Origin: Fulvia fulva
Taxonomy: Eukaryota; Ascomycota; Dothideomycetes; Mycosphaerellales; Mycosphaerellaceae
Length of the DNA: 64,000 nucleotides
Reading direction: 5' to 3'
NCBI RefSeq assembly: GCF_020509005.1
Contig: NC_063013.1
Span: forward strand, 4,464,001-4,528,000
Part shown: positions 1 to 13,682 of the stretch, piece after piece
Numbering within the stretch: position 1 is the first letter of the stretch
Layout of the letters: each line of letters begins with the position of its first letter
The notes under the pieces: generated by a model
What the model was told of the DNA's origin: nothing
The model's database searches: none
Seen by the model: the letters and a program-made list of their open reading frames with translations, nothing else
Made by a program: the position numbers and the translations under genes

Positions 1-383
1 CGATAAAGAGCTACTAGCTATCGCCAAGGCGTTTAAGGAATAGTAACCGGAACTTATCGGCGCTATAGACGATAAGCTAGTTCGGGTACTTACCGATTAC
101 CGTAATCTTAAGTACTTTATAACTACTAAGTAGCTTAACCGGCGCTAGGTACGCGAGGCTAAGTTCCTGTCCTAGTTTAACTTTAAGATTACCTATCGTC
201 CGGGCGCCTAAGTAACGAAACTAGATAGTCTTACCCGTCGCTCTTAGGCCATACCGGTAGGGGTAGACGATACTAGAACGTAGTATTAATAATAGACTAT
301 TCTAAAACCCTATAACCTAGACATCGTCACTTAGTTCGCTATATAAGTATAGGACGACCTACTAATAAACTATTAAGTACTAT
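1..383 (+). mobile_element. G1 chromovirus fragment: reverse transcriptase-linked RNase H end
   Basis: RIP-degraded Ty3/gypsy pol. The + strand reads as the end of a retroviral-type RNase H: a DKELLAIAKAFKE block at the start, then a VLTDYRNLKYF block and a QLNRRQ block, followed by an NFKITYRPG-like block and a TRRS tail. Many tryptophan and glutamine codons have become TAG, so no ORF survives. The rest of the pol gene lies left of the window. The segment stops at a 13-bp duplication (tattaagtactat, 371-383) where LINE A inserted. G1 resumes at 5372. Confidence 0.85.
371..383. repeat. Target-site duplication of LINE A, left copy
   Basis: The 13-bp sequence tattaagtactat precedes the 5' end of LINE A and recurs at 5359-5371 directly after its tail. 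The last bases of the (ATCT)n tail overlap the start of the duplication, so the exact edge is uncertain by a few bases. Confidence 0.8.
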
Positions 384-3300
384 TATATATCTTGCTAACG
401 CTTATCGATCTCTACGCCAAAACAAGACATATTCGAAAGCTCTAATTAAGGCCATTCTAACGATATATAAAGCAGGCCACTGCCCCTAGGACTAAGGGAG
501 TTCTACCTTATTCAATCTAGATAGCTTGAAGCCCTCTTCACCCTATTTCTTTAGCTCTAAACGCCGCGGAGGTGCCTAGCTACATTAGGCAACTCCTAGG
601 CAATAGTAGCCTAGGCTACGGCACTAACGGCGCCTACGGCCCTATAGGCAAAGCCCCCCTAAGACAACTAGTAGCAACTTATAGAGGACGTAAAAAGTAT
701 AGAAACTAACGATTAGCTCCCTTACCGGTCTCTATAGGTAATGATTACTTAGCTACGTACGGCGCTTATACTGTCGTATTACTAAGGGCAATAAGAAATA
801 AGGACGACGTCCTAGGCGATTAGTAAGGCCACCCGGAATCAATACCCCTATAGCTAGGTATCGGCCGCGGCATCGATACTAGGCCCCCGCCTAACGCACG
901 ATATAGTTACGATCCGTATTATAGTAAAGGAAGACTAGGCCGAAGTTACGAAGCTATCGAACAAGGAGCTCGCCTAACGAATCAACTAACTAGGAGTGGT
1001 CGTAGTGAACTAACAGTCTAACGGTACTCTATAGATCTATACTAGCTCTACTACTACTAGGAGGCACCTAGAGGCATAGCTATAGTGGGCATCTAAGGTT
1101 ACGGTATTAGCGAAGGTCTTAACGAAACAATTTACGATCCTAGTCTACGACATGCCTAAGGAGTTTGACCTAACTAACTAGGGTCACCTACGCGCTCTCT
1201 AAGAGGACAACCCGGTCACTCTTAACTCTCTAATCCAGAAGGCGACTTGGCTCTATAGGAAATGGCTAGAAGGCAAGAAGGCCTCGGCGCTAATAGTATA
1301 GCTATAAGACGCGAAAGCGGCGGATCTAGCGATAGAATAAGGCCTAGTCTAGCAATATAGCCTTAAGATAGTAGAAAAGTACTCCTTATCCTTTCGTGTC
1401 CTCTAATGCTTCAAATGCTAATAGTATAGACACCAAACCTATACGTACATAAACAAGTAGGCCTACTCGAACTATATAGGAGACTATATATCTAGGGACT
1501 ATATATCGACTACGAGACGGTACGCGAACTGTCCGGGGCACTACCTATCGTATAATACGGAATGCCTATAGCGGAAACTAGCGAAAAACAAGGCAATTAT
1601 AAACAGAACCGTCGCCCTAAGATTCTACGGCGACCGTAAGGCTAGCCTATACCGGAACTAACTAGCGGCGGTCGGGTATAAGCGCCCTAGGGCCGAGAAC
1701 GATATAAAGGATACGTAACCTAGGGCGTACGGGAGGCCACGTGCTCTACTAGCTACGGCGAGGGAATCTAACTAGGCCCGGCTCCCCTTTAGTATATAGC
1801 CGATAGGCGTAGACTAGGACGTATAAGGTAGTAGGACATAGGACGATATAGAGGAAATGATTGTCGATACCGATAACTAGCCTCGATACGCTTAGTATTA
1901 TCTAGTATAACGTCAACTATAGCAAGGATATAGTCTAGAACTATTTCCTATACGAGGCGGACCCGCGCGTCCACTACGTCCTTATAATCTAGGAGCTATA
2001 GATTAACCCGTACTATAAGAGACTAACGACCTATAAGTTACTAGGCTATATAACATGCCTACGAGGCGACGGGAGACCCCGTACGTGCTTCTATATTAGT
2101 AAGGACATACTAGAATCCGACTAGGAGGTAGTGTACTACGTAGACGAAGAAGGCGGGGGCGATATTACCTCCCTCTACGTAGGTAGTACCTAGATACACA
2201 ACCTATATATATAACCGCTAGCCTCGAGGTCTAGCCGCGACCTAGGGGTCTATAGACACCTAGACAGTGCGCTTAAGAGACAAGGGTGCCACATCGTAGT
2301 AGGAGACTTTAATATATACTACCCTTCCTAGGAAAGCCTTATATAGCCGCACCCTATAGCCGACGAAGTACTCGACTTGATAGCGAGCAACGCAATTGCC
2401 CTTAATACCCCGAAGGACCTAGGCACCTAGAAGAGAGGGGGACTCTAAGGCACGATCGACCTCTCCTAGATCTTAGATAGCCACTACTACACGGTAACCT
2501 ACTATAGGATCGAACATAAACTCGAGGCGTCGTCAGACTATATACTAGTTAGGACCTCTATTACGATATAGATATAATGTATACTAGCGAGAACCCCTAA
2601 GCCAAACTAGGGAAAGGCCTACTAGGCTAACATCTAGGCGTACCTTAATGACTCTAAGAGGCTAGTCTAGATCGCGTAGTAGCAATACAACAGTAAAGAC
2701 GAGATAGACGAAGTAGTCTAGGGGTTAATAGACGAAATAAGAAAAGCGACCTTACTTTACGTTCCGCTTGCCTAACTAACAATATAGTCTAAACTATACT
2801 AGACGCCGGAGTGCACTACGGTAGTAAGAGAAGCAAGGAGAGCCCGCCGGGTGTAGACGAGTAGCTATAGCGAGGAGGCCTAGAACGTATATAGGGAGGC
2901 ATACTAATAGAAGAAAGCTATAATACGAAGGGAGAAAGTAGTCGGCTAGAGGGCTATAGTAGAAGAAATCGCCGGCAAGCTAGAGAGGATGTAGAAGCTA
3001 GCGAAATGGGCCCGATAGGACCCTATATAGGACCCCTCCTTCTCTATCCTAGCGCTATAATCGCCTAGTAGCCTGGTTAGCGACCCCGAGGCTAAGGCGC
3101 GTCTACTAGCTAGCAAGTTCTTCCCGCCCCTAGTCGAGGCTAATCTAAGCGACATAAACAGCTCTACTCCCCTAGCCCCTAGTATCGCGGTCTAATAGGA
3201 GGTGTCCGAGGGAGAAGTTGCCGCTATACTAAGGAAGTTACCGGCGAAGAAAGCCCCGGGGCCGGATAGGATCCTAAACGAGCTACTAAAGAAGTGTAGA

Positions 3301-5358
3301 GATCAACTAGCCCTAGTAGTTATAGCGATCTTTAACGCCTACCTACAGACCGGGTACTACCCGATAGCTTTTAAACAATCGACGACAGTGGTCCTACGTA
3401 AGCCGTAGAAGGAAGACTATACGTAGGTGAAGTCGTACCGCCTAATTACGCTCCTTAACACTCTTAGGAAGGCGCTTAAGAAGCTAGTTATAACGAGACT
3501 CTCCGAGGCGATAGAGGAATACTCCCTACTCCCGGACACCTAGATAGGTACGCGCCTATAGCGATCGACGCTATCCGCGATAGAACTTATTACCTCTTAG
3601 GTAAAGGCTATCTAGTATAAGAATAGGGACAAGGTGGCTTCCTTACTTAGCCTAGATATATCGGGAGCCTTTGACTATATGTTATACCCGCGGCTACTCT
3701 ATATCCTAAGGTCGAAAGGACTCCCTAAGTAGCTTGTCAACTTCGTACGGTCCTACCTCTAAAACCGTAGTACGTCGATCCTAGTCGGCTAGTATAGAAG
3801 CCTATTTTAAGCAGTCTATACTAGAATCCCGTAAGGCTTAACGCTAGTACCTATTCTATTCCTCTTCTTTATAGCGACGCTACTCCTAGCCCTAGAATCC
3901 TAGAACACCGCTACGAGCGGCTTCGTAGACGACATAAACATCCTAGCGTAGTCTTCCTCGACTAAGGAGAACTATAGGCTACTAGAAGAGAAGTACAAGA
4001 TCTACGAGGACTAGGCTAGGAGGCACGGGGCTCGGTTTACCCTAGAAAAGTACAATCTAATACACTTTACGCGCCGGCTACGGTTCTATAATATATAAGC
4101 TTCTATCTAGATATAGGGGCATACGACTAACCCGGCAAATCAGCTTAGGATCCTCGGACTATAGGTGGACCCGGCGCTACGGTAGAGGAAGTACGTATAG
4201 GCAATATTACGGAAAGCTAAACAGAATATAGCATTATACTAGAGGCTCACTACGTCTATATAGGGGGCGGACTTCCGGTAGTTACGACTTCTATATACGG
4301 CTATTATACGGCCAGTCCTTACCTATAGTAGCTAAGTGTAGTCCTTAGGTAAGAGGGCCTGCCTATCGAAGGGACTCGTCGCGCCGCTAGCGAAGATCTA
4401 AAACCAATGCCTAAGGAAGGTCACCGGGGTATATAAGTCGATACTAACGAGGATACTTAAGTACGAGACCGCTATACCGCCGATCGACCTATACATCTAG
4501 GGACTACGGACCTCCTACTTAGGCAAGTCGGTATAGTACCTAGTATAGAAGGTCATCGCTAGTATAGTCGTAAGGGCCCGCGAATTAGTACCAGCGTATA
4601 GGGGCATTCGACCCGGAAATAAGCCGAACTACCGGGTAAGGGACGAATAGCTAGTAATATAATAGGAAGGTAAGAAATCGTTTATAGAGCAACTATAGAA
4701 AGAGAGGTGGAACAACTAGGTTGTAGGGCATAGTAGACGCCCTTAGCTAGCGGGATAACCTAAGGAATAGTTAGCTACAAAATCTACGGTCAAGCACCCC
4801 CCGAAGCTTATCTACTACCGCCTTACGAGGGCATAGAGTAGTATAGCAACCTAACTACGAAGCGAATATATCGGCCTCTAGGGGTACCTATTATAGAGGA
4901 AGGTTCTAGGATATACGAATAGTAGCTACCCCTACGGCTATCGCTCCTAGAACGTACGGTACGTACTCCTCGTCTGTCCGAGGTGGTCGCTAGGAAGGGG
5001 GGAGTAGATAGTAAAGGCGAGGAACCGGACGATTAGGGCACTTCTTAACAACGCTAAGGACCTACGGCGTATTACGAACTAGATACTAGAGAAGGGCTAG
5101 CTAGAACAGTACCGCCTAGTAGGAGTAGTATAGGAAGAGAGGATACGACGTAGCGCTACGAGACCGGCTAGGAGCGGGGGCTAACGGGGTAGTGATATAG
5201 ACTACGTACGTTTAGAGGGAAAGCTAAACTAGATAAGGAGTAGTCGGGGGCGGGAAGAGTTTTCACCTATTCGGGTTTCTCTTTGTACATAACAATAGAT
5301 ATATACCTATATAGGCCGGATAGGGTCCTAGAATAGGGGAATAACAAATCTATCTATC
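384..5358 (+). mobile_element. LINE A: RIP-degraded Tad1-type non-LTR retrotransposon
   Basis: Nearly full-length LINE in the + orientation inside G1, flanked by the TSD tattaagtactat (371-383 and 5359-5371). It ends in an (ATCT)n-type tail. Recognisable remnants are zinc-knuckle/ORF1 sequence near 1400-1600, an endonuclease-like stretch near 2280-2560 (a GDFN-type motif at about 2305), and reverse transcriptase from about 3200 to 4250. The RT keeps an APGPD motif near 3255 and an FVDD catalytic motif near 3925. The only long open frame left is 68 codons (3202-3408). CpA and TpG are nearly absent. About 97 percent identical by eye to LINE B where compared, in opposite orientation. Confidence 0.85.
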
Positions 5359-5371
5359 TATTAAGTACTAT
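5359..5371. repeat. Target-site duplication of LINE A, right copy
   Basis: Exact repeat of 371-383 after the ATCT tail of LINE A. G1 sequence continues immediately after it. Confidence 0.8.
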
Positions 5372-7406
5372 CAATTTACGACTCGGACGATAAAGAAGAA
5401 GACTACTATACTAGCGATATCGCTACCCCCCGGCGATTAACCCGCCTCGCCTAGCGAGACGTAATATAGCCGTTACTCGAACTAAACGACGCCGAGGTAG
5501 GTAGTAACGTCGACTCGGAACTAGATAGTAGAGTCCTAGTCGAAGAGACGCCTAGTAACGAGCAACCTGTCGAAGGAAGTATAGAGCCGTTAGACGAACC
5601 TACGCTACTAGAGGAACGGGAGTAAACGGAGTTATATAAAGAAGAACTATATAAAGAAGTATATAATAGCCGGTCTATAACGATACGTATACTTAAACTA
5701 AAGTTCGATCTCTAGTAAGGGATTGCTAACGTATAGCTATAATAATAGAAGATCGCCGTATTAGATTACGAAATTATCGCGGATCGACTATACGTTAATA
5801 AAGCCTTATATATCCTAGCCTTTTAGAACCTCCGTACCCGGATAGTGCGTAAATACTATAATAGTAGAGTAGCTAGTAACTAAGGTATAGTAAGGACTTT
5901 TAATCTACTATAGAGGCAAAACCTCTTCTAGCCTAGTATAGTAAGTAACGTCGTAAGATACGTACGATACTACCTAATATATAGGCGCTCGACTCTATTA
6001 AGACTAATAAAGCAAGGCACCCTATCCTTATACTATACGCCCGGTTACGAATAGAAGTATATCGCCGTAGACTTTATTATCGACCTACCCGCTAGTAAAG
6101 ATCCCGATACTAGACTAATCTATAAACACGTTATAATAGTTACCGATATACTAACTAAACGCGTATAGCTACTCCCTACTAACTTGAACGCTAAGCACGC
6201 CGCTACCTTGTTCTATAAGTATATATTTCCCGTATACGGCCTACCGGAGGTAGTCGTAAGCGATAGAGGTACGTAATTTATTAGCGCGCTCTTCCGTAGA
6301 CTCTACGTAAGGCTTAGTATCTACTAAAATCTTTCTATAGCCTTCTATCTAGAAACGGATAGGCAATTAGAACGTATAAACTAAGTACTCGAAAAGTATA
6401 TCCGCGCCTATACTAACTATTAATAAGACAACTAGGTCGAGTTACTACCTAACGCCAAGTTCGCCTTTAATAATTACGAGTCTATAAGTACCGGAATAAC
6501 TCTATTCTTCGCCGACTCTAGCCGCTACCCGCGGATAGAGTTTAGTAGCCTAGCTAAACTATAAGTTATAGCTCGGGAAGTACCTAACGTCGAGGCCGCT
6601 AACGCGTTAGTTAATAATATATAAGACACTTAAGCATAAATACGGCGGGTGCTCGAGTCTATACGCTACGACCGCCTAGACGAGCTACGCGACGTATATA
6701 CTTTTACGTAAGTACGAATAGCCGACGCCGTAAATACTCGGCGAGCGCTAGCGCCTACCTACTAGCCTAACGATATAGATCTACTAGATGCCCGTAACAT
6801 TACGACTATACGCCTAAGTAAGAAACTCGATTATAAGTCCCTTAGACCGTTTCGAGTCGTTAGGGCCGTAGGTAGACGCTCGTACGAACTCGAACTTAGC
6901 GATAGGATACAAATCTATAACGTATTCTATACGAGTAAGTTACGCCGCGTAGTAACCGAAGGGATGCCTAGATAACGTAGACTACTACTAGCGCCCGTAA
7001 TCGTCGAACGCGAAGGCTAGGTATCGGAGGAACACGAAGTAGAGGATCTAGTAGATTCTAAGATTAGGTATAACGATATATAGTATATAGTTATTTAGAA
7101 GGATTGTACGCCGAGCTAGACTAAGTAGTTAGTCGTACTACCTAGATATAAAGAACTCGTAATCGCTTTCTACTAGCGATACCTAGATAAACCTAAGCCT
7201 ACCTTCGACGGACTCGATTAGCCGGTAACTTAATACGGGCTAGCGCTAATCCTCGGACCGTATATATAAACGTAGTATAACTATAGCTTCCTCGATAAAG
7301 CTCTCGAAACTAGTACCGGTATTAGTACTAGTAATAGCCCTCTATACGCTCCGAGTATTAAACGTAGAAACGTCGTAGGGGCTCCTTATTTAAGGAGGGG
7401 GGGTAC
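5372..7406 (+). mobile_element. G1 chromovirus: integrase, GPY/F module and chromodomain region (RIP-degraded)
   Basis: Continuation of G1 pol. From about 5690 to 6650 the + strand, read through TAG/TAA stops, shows a retroviral integrase: AVDFIIDLP near 6065, TDILTKR near 6140 and GLPEVVVSDRGT near 6240, which carries the second catalytic Asp. A GPY/F-like module (PFRVVRAVGRRSYELEL) follows near 6850. A chromodomain-like stretch (EVEDLVDSKIRYNDIQYIV) lies near 7040-7100. The segment ends in a purine tract (7393-7403) directly before the 3' LTR, as expected of a polypurine tract. No intact ORF survives. The chromodomain puts G1 among the chromoviruses. Confidence 0.8.
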
Positions 7407-7533
7407 TATTACGAGATAGCCTTTTTTACGAACTGCCTCGTAATATAGTATCGTCGGCCGTACGCCCGCGCGCTAGTAGCCGCTAGTGCCCGCTAGCTCG
7501 GTTCGCGCGACTTTATCTCCTCGCGCTTCTCGC
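7407..7533 (+). repeat. G1 3' LTR, left part (interrupted by G2)
   Basis: Starts tattacgag after the purine tract, which matches a RIP-altered TGTCACG LTR start. It runs into the G2 insertion; the last five bases, ctcgc (7529-7533), are the G2 target-site duplication. The remainder should continue at 19759, but because the 5' LTR of G1 is outside the window its true end cannot be fixed. Confidence 0.6.
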
Positions 7534-7717
7534 TATAAGGGCGCGCGTATTATAGGGTCCGAACGAGATAGTTATTGTTCTATAAAGCTACGAAAGAGGA
7601 GCGCGAGGCGCGGCGAAGTTATAAAGCAAAGCTAAGCCGCGCTAACCCGATACGGAAGGTCCGCGGTTTAGCCGGGCCGACGTAGCTATAGTAGGGGGTC
7701 GCGGGCTACCCGTAATA
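7534..7717 (-). repeat. G2 3' LTR (184 bp)
   Basis: Starts tataagggcgcgcg on the + strand and is the same length as 19570-19753, with only a few transition differences from it. Next to it (7718-7736) is a C-rich run that on the - strand forms the polypurine tract AGGAGGGG. On the - strand the LTR begins TATTACGGG, the RIP-altered form of TGTCACGGG in the 5' LTR. Confidence 0.85.
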
Positions 7718-8669
7718 GTACCCCCCCCCCTCCTAAAACCCGCCTTAGTCCTCTAAGCGTTATCTACCTTATAAGGCCACTTGCCTATCGAGCTCTATAA
7801 TCGCGCGAACGCCTAATTATCCTCTAGTGCCCTATCGTTATCTAATAACATCGCATTCGCTCTATTAAGACTATCCTCGACTAGCTTCCTTCGAGAAACA
7901 TATTGCCTAGTTAGCTAGCTTGCCCTAGACCTAAGTCTGTCTTCGGCTAGCACTCGCGTATAATCCTTATAACTAAAGTTAGGTATTATTATAGGCTCTA
8001 TAGGCTCTACTCGAGTATCGAATATATACGGAGCAGATTCTATTAGAGGTAAGGCTCGAGGCGACTTATTCGTAACGGTGTCTTTCGGAATAACCCTAAT
8101 CGTGTTAAGCCCGAGTACCTTAGTAGCTAGTAGGAACTAGTTAGATAGAGCTACGAAGCCTATAGGTATAGATAACTCCGGCCGGTTATAGTAAAAGTCT
8201 ATAATAGCGGCGGCTACGTGTTTAAGTATATCCTCTATAGGTTACTAGGTCTCACTATCCTCCTCGTTCTAATATCTAGCCTATTTCACCTTATACTATA
8301 TATCTACCTTACGCTTATACCCCTTCTTTACCTTACCTACCCGCTTACGGGTATATATATTAAGGATCTTTCCTACCTCGTATATATACGTAGGTACTAC
8401 TACTATATCGGCTACTATATTAGCCTCGGTAGTATTAGGTTCGATAGTTATCGGTAGTAGCGGCGCTAGATACTACCCTTGAAGTAGTAGGAAATCGGGG
8501 TGGTCGGCTCGTTATAGTAGTAAGGTGTAGAAGCAGTTATTAAGTCCTACTAGAGCGTCTAATAGTTTTAGTCGATAAGAGAGTCTAGCCGGTATAACTT
8601 CCGTGATCTAGTAAGGGCCGGCATATTTCCTATCTAGCTTCTTAGATAGTCGAGTAGTACGGATGTTCT

Positions 8670-8684
8670 TAGTACTAAGATATA
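8670..8684. repeat. Target-site duplication of LINE B, left copy
   Basis: The 15-bp sequence tagtactaagatata is repeated at 13668-13682. The undisturbed target can be read in the sister element G3 near 21,318-21,340 (cttagtacttagatatacc), which confirms the insertion boundary. Confidence 0.85.
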
Positions 8685-11600
8685 GATAGATAGATTTGTT
8701 ATTCCCCTGTTCTAGGACCCTATCCGGCCTATATAGGTATATATCTATTGTTATATATAAGGGAAACCCGAATAGGTAAAAACCCTTCCCGCCCCCGACT
8801 ACTCCTTATCTAGATTAGCTTTCCCTCTAAACGTACGTAGTCTATATCACTACCCCGTTAGCCCCCGCTCCTAGCCGGTCTCGTAGCGCTACGTCGTATC
8901 CTCTCTTCCTACACTACTCCTACTAGGCGGTACTATTCTAGCTAGCCCTTCTCTAGTATCTAGTTCGTAATACGCCGTAGGTCCTTAGCGTTGTTAAGAA
9001 GTGCCCTAATCGTCCGGTTCCTCGCCTTTACTATCTACTCCCCCCTTCCTAGCGACCACCTCGGACAGACGAGGAGTACGTGCCGTACGTTCTAGGAGCG
9101 ATAGCCGTAGGGGTAGCTACTATTCGTATATCCTAGAACCTTCCTCTATAATAGGTACCCCTAGAGGCCGATGTGTTCGCTTCGTAGTTAGGTTGCTATA
9201 CTACTCTATACCCTCGTAAGGCGGTAGTAGATAAGCTTCGGGGGGTACTTAACCGCGGATTTTGTAGCCGACTATTCCTTAGGTTGTCCCGCTAGCTAAG
9301 GGCGTCCACTATGCCCTATAACCTAGTTGTTCCACCTCTCTTTCTATAGTTACTCTATAAACGATTTCTTACCTTCCTATTATATTACTAGCTATTCGTC
9401 CCTTACCCGGTAGTTCGTCTCGTTTCCGGGTCGAATGCCCTTATACGCTAGTACTGATTCGCGGGCCCTTACGACTATACTAGCGATGACCTTCTATACT
9501 AGGTACTATACCGACTTGCCTAAGTAGGAGGTCCGTCGTCCCTAGATATATAGGTCGATCGGCGGTATAGCGGTCTCGTACTTAAGTATCCTCGTTAGTA
9601 TCGACTTATATACCCCGGTGACCTTCCTTAGGCATTAGTTTTAGATCTTCGCTAGCGGCGCGACGAGTCCCTTCGATAGGTAGGCCCTCTTACCTAAGGA
9701 CTACACTTAGCTACTATAGGTAAGGACTGGCCGTATAATAGCCGTATATAGAAGTCGTAACTACCGGAAGTCCGCCCCCTATATAGACGTAGTAAGCCTC
9801 TAGTATAATGCTATATTCTGTTTAGCTTTCCGTAATATTGCCTATACGTACTTCCTCTACCGTAGCGCCGGGTCTACCTATAGTCCGAGGATCCTAAGCT
9901 AATTTGCCGGGTTAGTCGTATACCCCTATATCTAGATAGAAGCTTATATATTATAGAACCGTGGCCGGCGCGTAAAGTGTATTAGATTGTACTTTTCTAG
10001 GGCAAACCGAGCCCCGTGCCTCCTAGCCTAGTCCTCGTAGATCTTGTGCTTCTCTTCTAGTAGCCTATAGTTCTCCTTAGTCGAGGAAGACTACGCTAGG
10101 ATGTTTATGTCGTCTACGAAGCCGCTCGTAGCGGTGTTCTAGGATTCTAGGGCTAGGAGTAGCGTCGCTATAAAGAAGAGGAACAGAATAGGTACTAGCG
10201 TTAAGCCTTACGGGATTCTAGTATAGACTACTTAAAATAGGCTTCTATACTAGCCGACTAGGATCGACGTACTACGGTTTTAGAGGTAGGACCGTACGAA
10301 GTTGACAAGCTACTTAGGGAGTCCTTTCGACCTTAGGATATAGAGTAGCCGCGGGTATAACACGTAGTCGAAGGCTCCCGATATGTCTAGGCTAAGTAAG
10401 GAAGCTACCTTGTCCCTATTCTTATACTAGATAGCCTTTACCTAAGAGGTAATAAGTTCTTTCGCGGATAGCGTCGATCGCTATAGGCGCGTACTCATCT
10501 AGGCGTTCGGGAGTAGGGAGTGTTCCTCTACCGCCTCGGAGAGTCTCGTTATAACTAGCTTCTTAAGCGCCTTCCTAAGAGTGTTAAGGAGCGTAATTAG
10601 GCGGTACGACTTCACCTACGTATAGTCTTCCTTCTACGGCTTACGTAGGACTACTATCGTCGATTATTTAAAAGCTATCGGGTAGTATCCGGTCTATAGG
10701 CAGGCGTTAAAGATCGCTATAACTACTAGGGCTAGTTAATCTCTATACTTCTTTAGTAGCTCGTTTAGGATCCTATCCGGCCCCGGGGCTTTCTTCGCCG
10801 GTAACTTCCTTAGTATAGCGGCTACTTCTCCCTCGGACACCTCCTATTAGACCCCGATACTAGGGGCTAGGGGAGTAGAGCTGTTTATGTCGCTTAGATT
10901 AGCCTCGACTAGGGGCGGGAAGAACTTGCTAGCTAGTAGACGCGCCTTAGCCTCGGGGTCGCTAACCTGGCTACTAGGCGATTATAGCGCTAGGATAGAG
11001 AAGGAGGGGCCCTATATAGGGTCCTATCGGGCCCATTTCGCTAGCTTCTATATCCTCTCTAGCTTACCGGCGATTTCTTCTACTATAGCCCTCTAGCCGA
11101 CTACTTTCTCCCTCCGTATTATAGCTTTCTTCTATTAGTATGCCTCCCTATATACGTTCTAGGCCTCCTTACTATAGCTACTCGTCTATACCCGGCGGGC
11201 TCTCCTTGCTTCTCTTACTACCGTAGTACACTTCGGCGTCTAGTATAGTTTAGACTATGTCGTTAGTTAGGTAAGCGGAACGTAAAGTAAGGTCGCTTTT
11301 CTTATTTCGTCTATTAACCCTTAGACTACCTCGTCTATCTCGTCTTTACTATTGTATTACTACTACGCAATCTAGACTAGCCTTTCGGAGTTATCGAGGT
11401 ACGCCTAGATATTAGCCTAGTAGGCCTTTCCCTAGTTTAGCTTAGGGGTTCTCGCTAGTATACGTTATATCTATATCGTAATAGAAGTCCTAACTAGTAT
11501 ATAGTCTAACGACGCCTCGAGTTTATATTCGATCCTATAGTAGGTTACTATATAGTAGTAGCTATCTAAGATCTAGGAGAGGTCGATCGTGCCTTATAGT

Positions 11601-13667
11601 CCCCCTCTCTTCTAGGTGCCTAGGTTCTTCGGGGTATTAAGGGCAATTGCGTTACTCGCCATCAAGTCGAGTACTTCGTCGGCTATAGGGTGCGGCTATA
11701 TAAGGCTTTCCTAGGAAGGGTAGTGTATATTGAAGTCTCCTACTACGATATAGCACCCTTGTCTCTTAAGCGTACTGTCTAGGTGTCTACAGACCCCTAG
11801 GTCGCGGCTAGACCTCGAGGCTAGCGGTTATATATATAGGTTGTGTATCTAGGTACTACCTACGTAGAGGGAGGTAATATCGCCCCCGCCTTCTTCGTCT
11901 ACGTAGTACACTACCTCCTAGTCGGATTCTAGTATGTCCTTACTAACATAGAAGTACGTACGGGGTCTCCCGTCGCCTCGTAGGCATGTTATATAGCCTA
12001 GTAACTTGTAGGTCGTTAGTCTCTTATAGTACGGGTTAATCTATAGCTCCTAGATTATAAGGACGTAGTAGACGCGCGGGTCCGCCTCGTATAGGAAATA
12101 GTTCTAGACTATATCCTTGCTATAGTTGACGTTATACTAGATAATACTAAGCGTATCGAGGCTAGTTATCGGTATCGACAATCATTTCCTCTATATCGTC
12201 CTATGTCCTACTACCTTATACGTCCTAGTCTACGCCTATCGGCTATATACTAAAGGGGAGCCGGGCCTAGTTAGATTCCCTCGCCGTAGCTAGTAGAGCA
12301 CGTGGCCTCCCGTACGCCCTAGGTTACGTATCCTTTATATCGTTCTCGGCCCTAGGGCGCTTATACCCGACCGCCGCTAGTTAGTTCCGGTATAGGCTAG
12401 CCTTACGGTCGCCGTAGAATCTTAGGGCGACGGTTCTGTTTATAATTGCCTTGTTTTTCGCTAGTTTCCGCTATAGGCATTCCGTATTATACGATAGGTA
12501 GTGCCCCGGACAGTTCGCGTACCGTCTCGTAGTCGATATACAGTCCCTAGATATATAGTCTCCTATATAGTTCGAGTAGGCCTACTTGTTTATATACGTA
12601 TAGGTTTGGTGTCTATACTATTAGCATTTGAAGTATTAGAGGACACGAAAGGATAAGGAGTACTTTTCTACTATCTTAAGGCTATATTGCTAGACTAGGC
12701 CTTATTCTATCGCTAGATCCGCCGCTTTCGCGTCTTATAGCTATACTATTAGCGCCGAGGCCTTCTTGCCTTCTAGCCATTTCCTATAGAGCCAAGTCGC
12801 CTTCTAGATTAGAGAGTTAAGAGTGACCGGGTTGTCCTCCTAGAGAGCGCGTAGGTGACCCTAGTTAGTTAGGTCAAACTCCTTAGGTATATCGTAGACT
12901 AGGATCGTAAATTGTTTCGTTAAGACCTTCGCTAATGCCGTAACCTTAGATGCCTACTATAGCTATGCCTCTAGGTGCCTCCTAGTAGTAGTAGAGCTAG
13001 TATAGATCTATAGAGTACCGTTAGACTATTAGTTCACTACGACTACCCCTAGTTAGTTAATTCGTTAGGCGAGCTCCTTATTCGATAGCTTCGTAACTTC
13101 GGCCTAGTCTTCCTTTGCTATAATACGGATCGTAACTATATCGTACGTTAGGCGGGGGCCTAGTATCGATGCCGCGGCCGATACCTAGCTATAGGGGTAT
13201 TGATTCCGGGTGGCCTTACTAATCGCCTAGGACGTCGTCCTTATTTCTTATTACCCTCGGTAATACGACAGTATAAGCGCCGTACGTAGCTAAGTGATTA
13301 TTACCTATAGAGACCGGTAAGGGAGCTAATCGTTAGTTTCTATACTTTTTACGTCCTCTATAAGTTACTACTAGTTGTCTTAGGGGGGCTTTGCCTATAG
13401 GGCCGTAGGCGCCGTTAGTGCCGTAGCCTAGGCTACTATTGCCTAGGAGTTACCTTATGTAGCTAGGCACCTCCGCGGCGTTTGGAGCTAAAGAAATAGG
13501 GTGAAGAGAGCTTTAAGCTATCTAGATTAAATGAGGTAGAACTCCCTTAGTCCTAGGGGTAGTGGCCTGCTTTATATATCGTTAGAATGGCCTTGATAAG
13601 AGCTTTCGAATGTGTCGTGTTTTGGCGCCGACCGTATATATCGGGTCCGAATATAGTAAAGGCGTAC
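8685..13667 (-). mobile_element. LINE B: RIP-degraded Tad1-type LINE nested in G2
   Basis: A 4,983-bp LINE in the - orientation within the integrase part of G2, with a 15-bp TSD. Its tail reads (ATCT)n on the - strand, next to 8685. The order of remnants mirrors LINE A: RT with an FVDD catalytic motif near 10,100-10,125, an APGPD motif near 10,785, and an endonuclease-like region near 11,700. Identity to LINE A is high over the whole length, despite heavy RIP in both. All frames are interrupted; the longest shared open frame is on the antisense strand (10887-11096) and is a shadow. Confidence 0.87.
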
Positions 13668-13682
13668 TAGTACTAAGATATA
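13668..13682. repeat. Target-site duplication of LINE B, right copy
   Basis: Exact copy of 8670-8684. G2 integrase sequence continues after it. Confidence 0.85.

Noticed and set aside
8218..8457. 79-codon plus-strand open frame rich in Leu/Tyr
   Set aside because: It is antisense to the chromodomain region of G2; the hydrophobic composition is a by-product of RIP-type TA enrichment.
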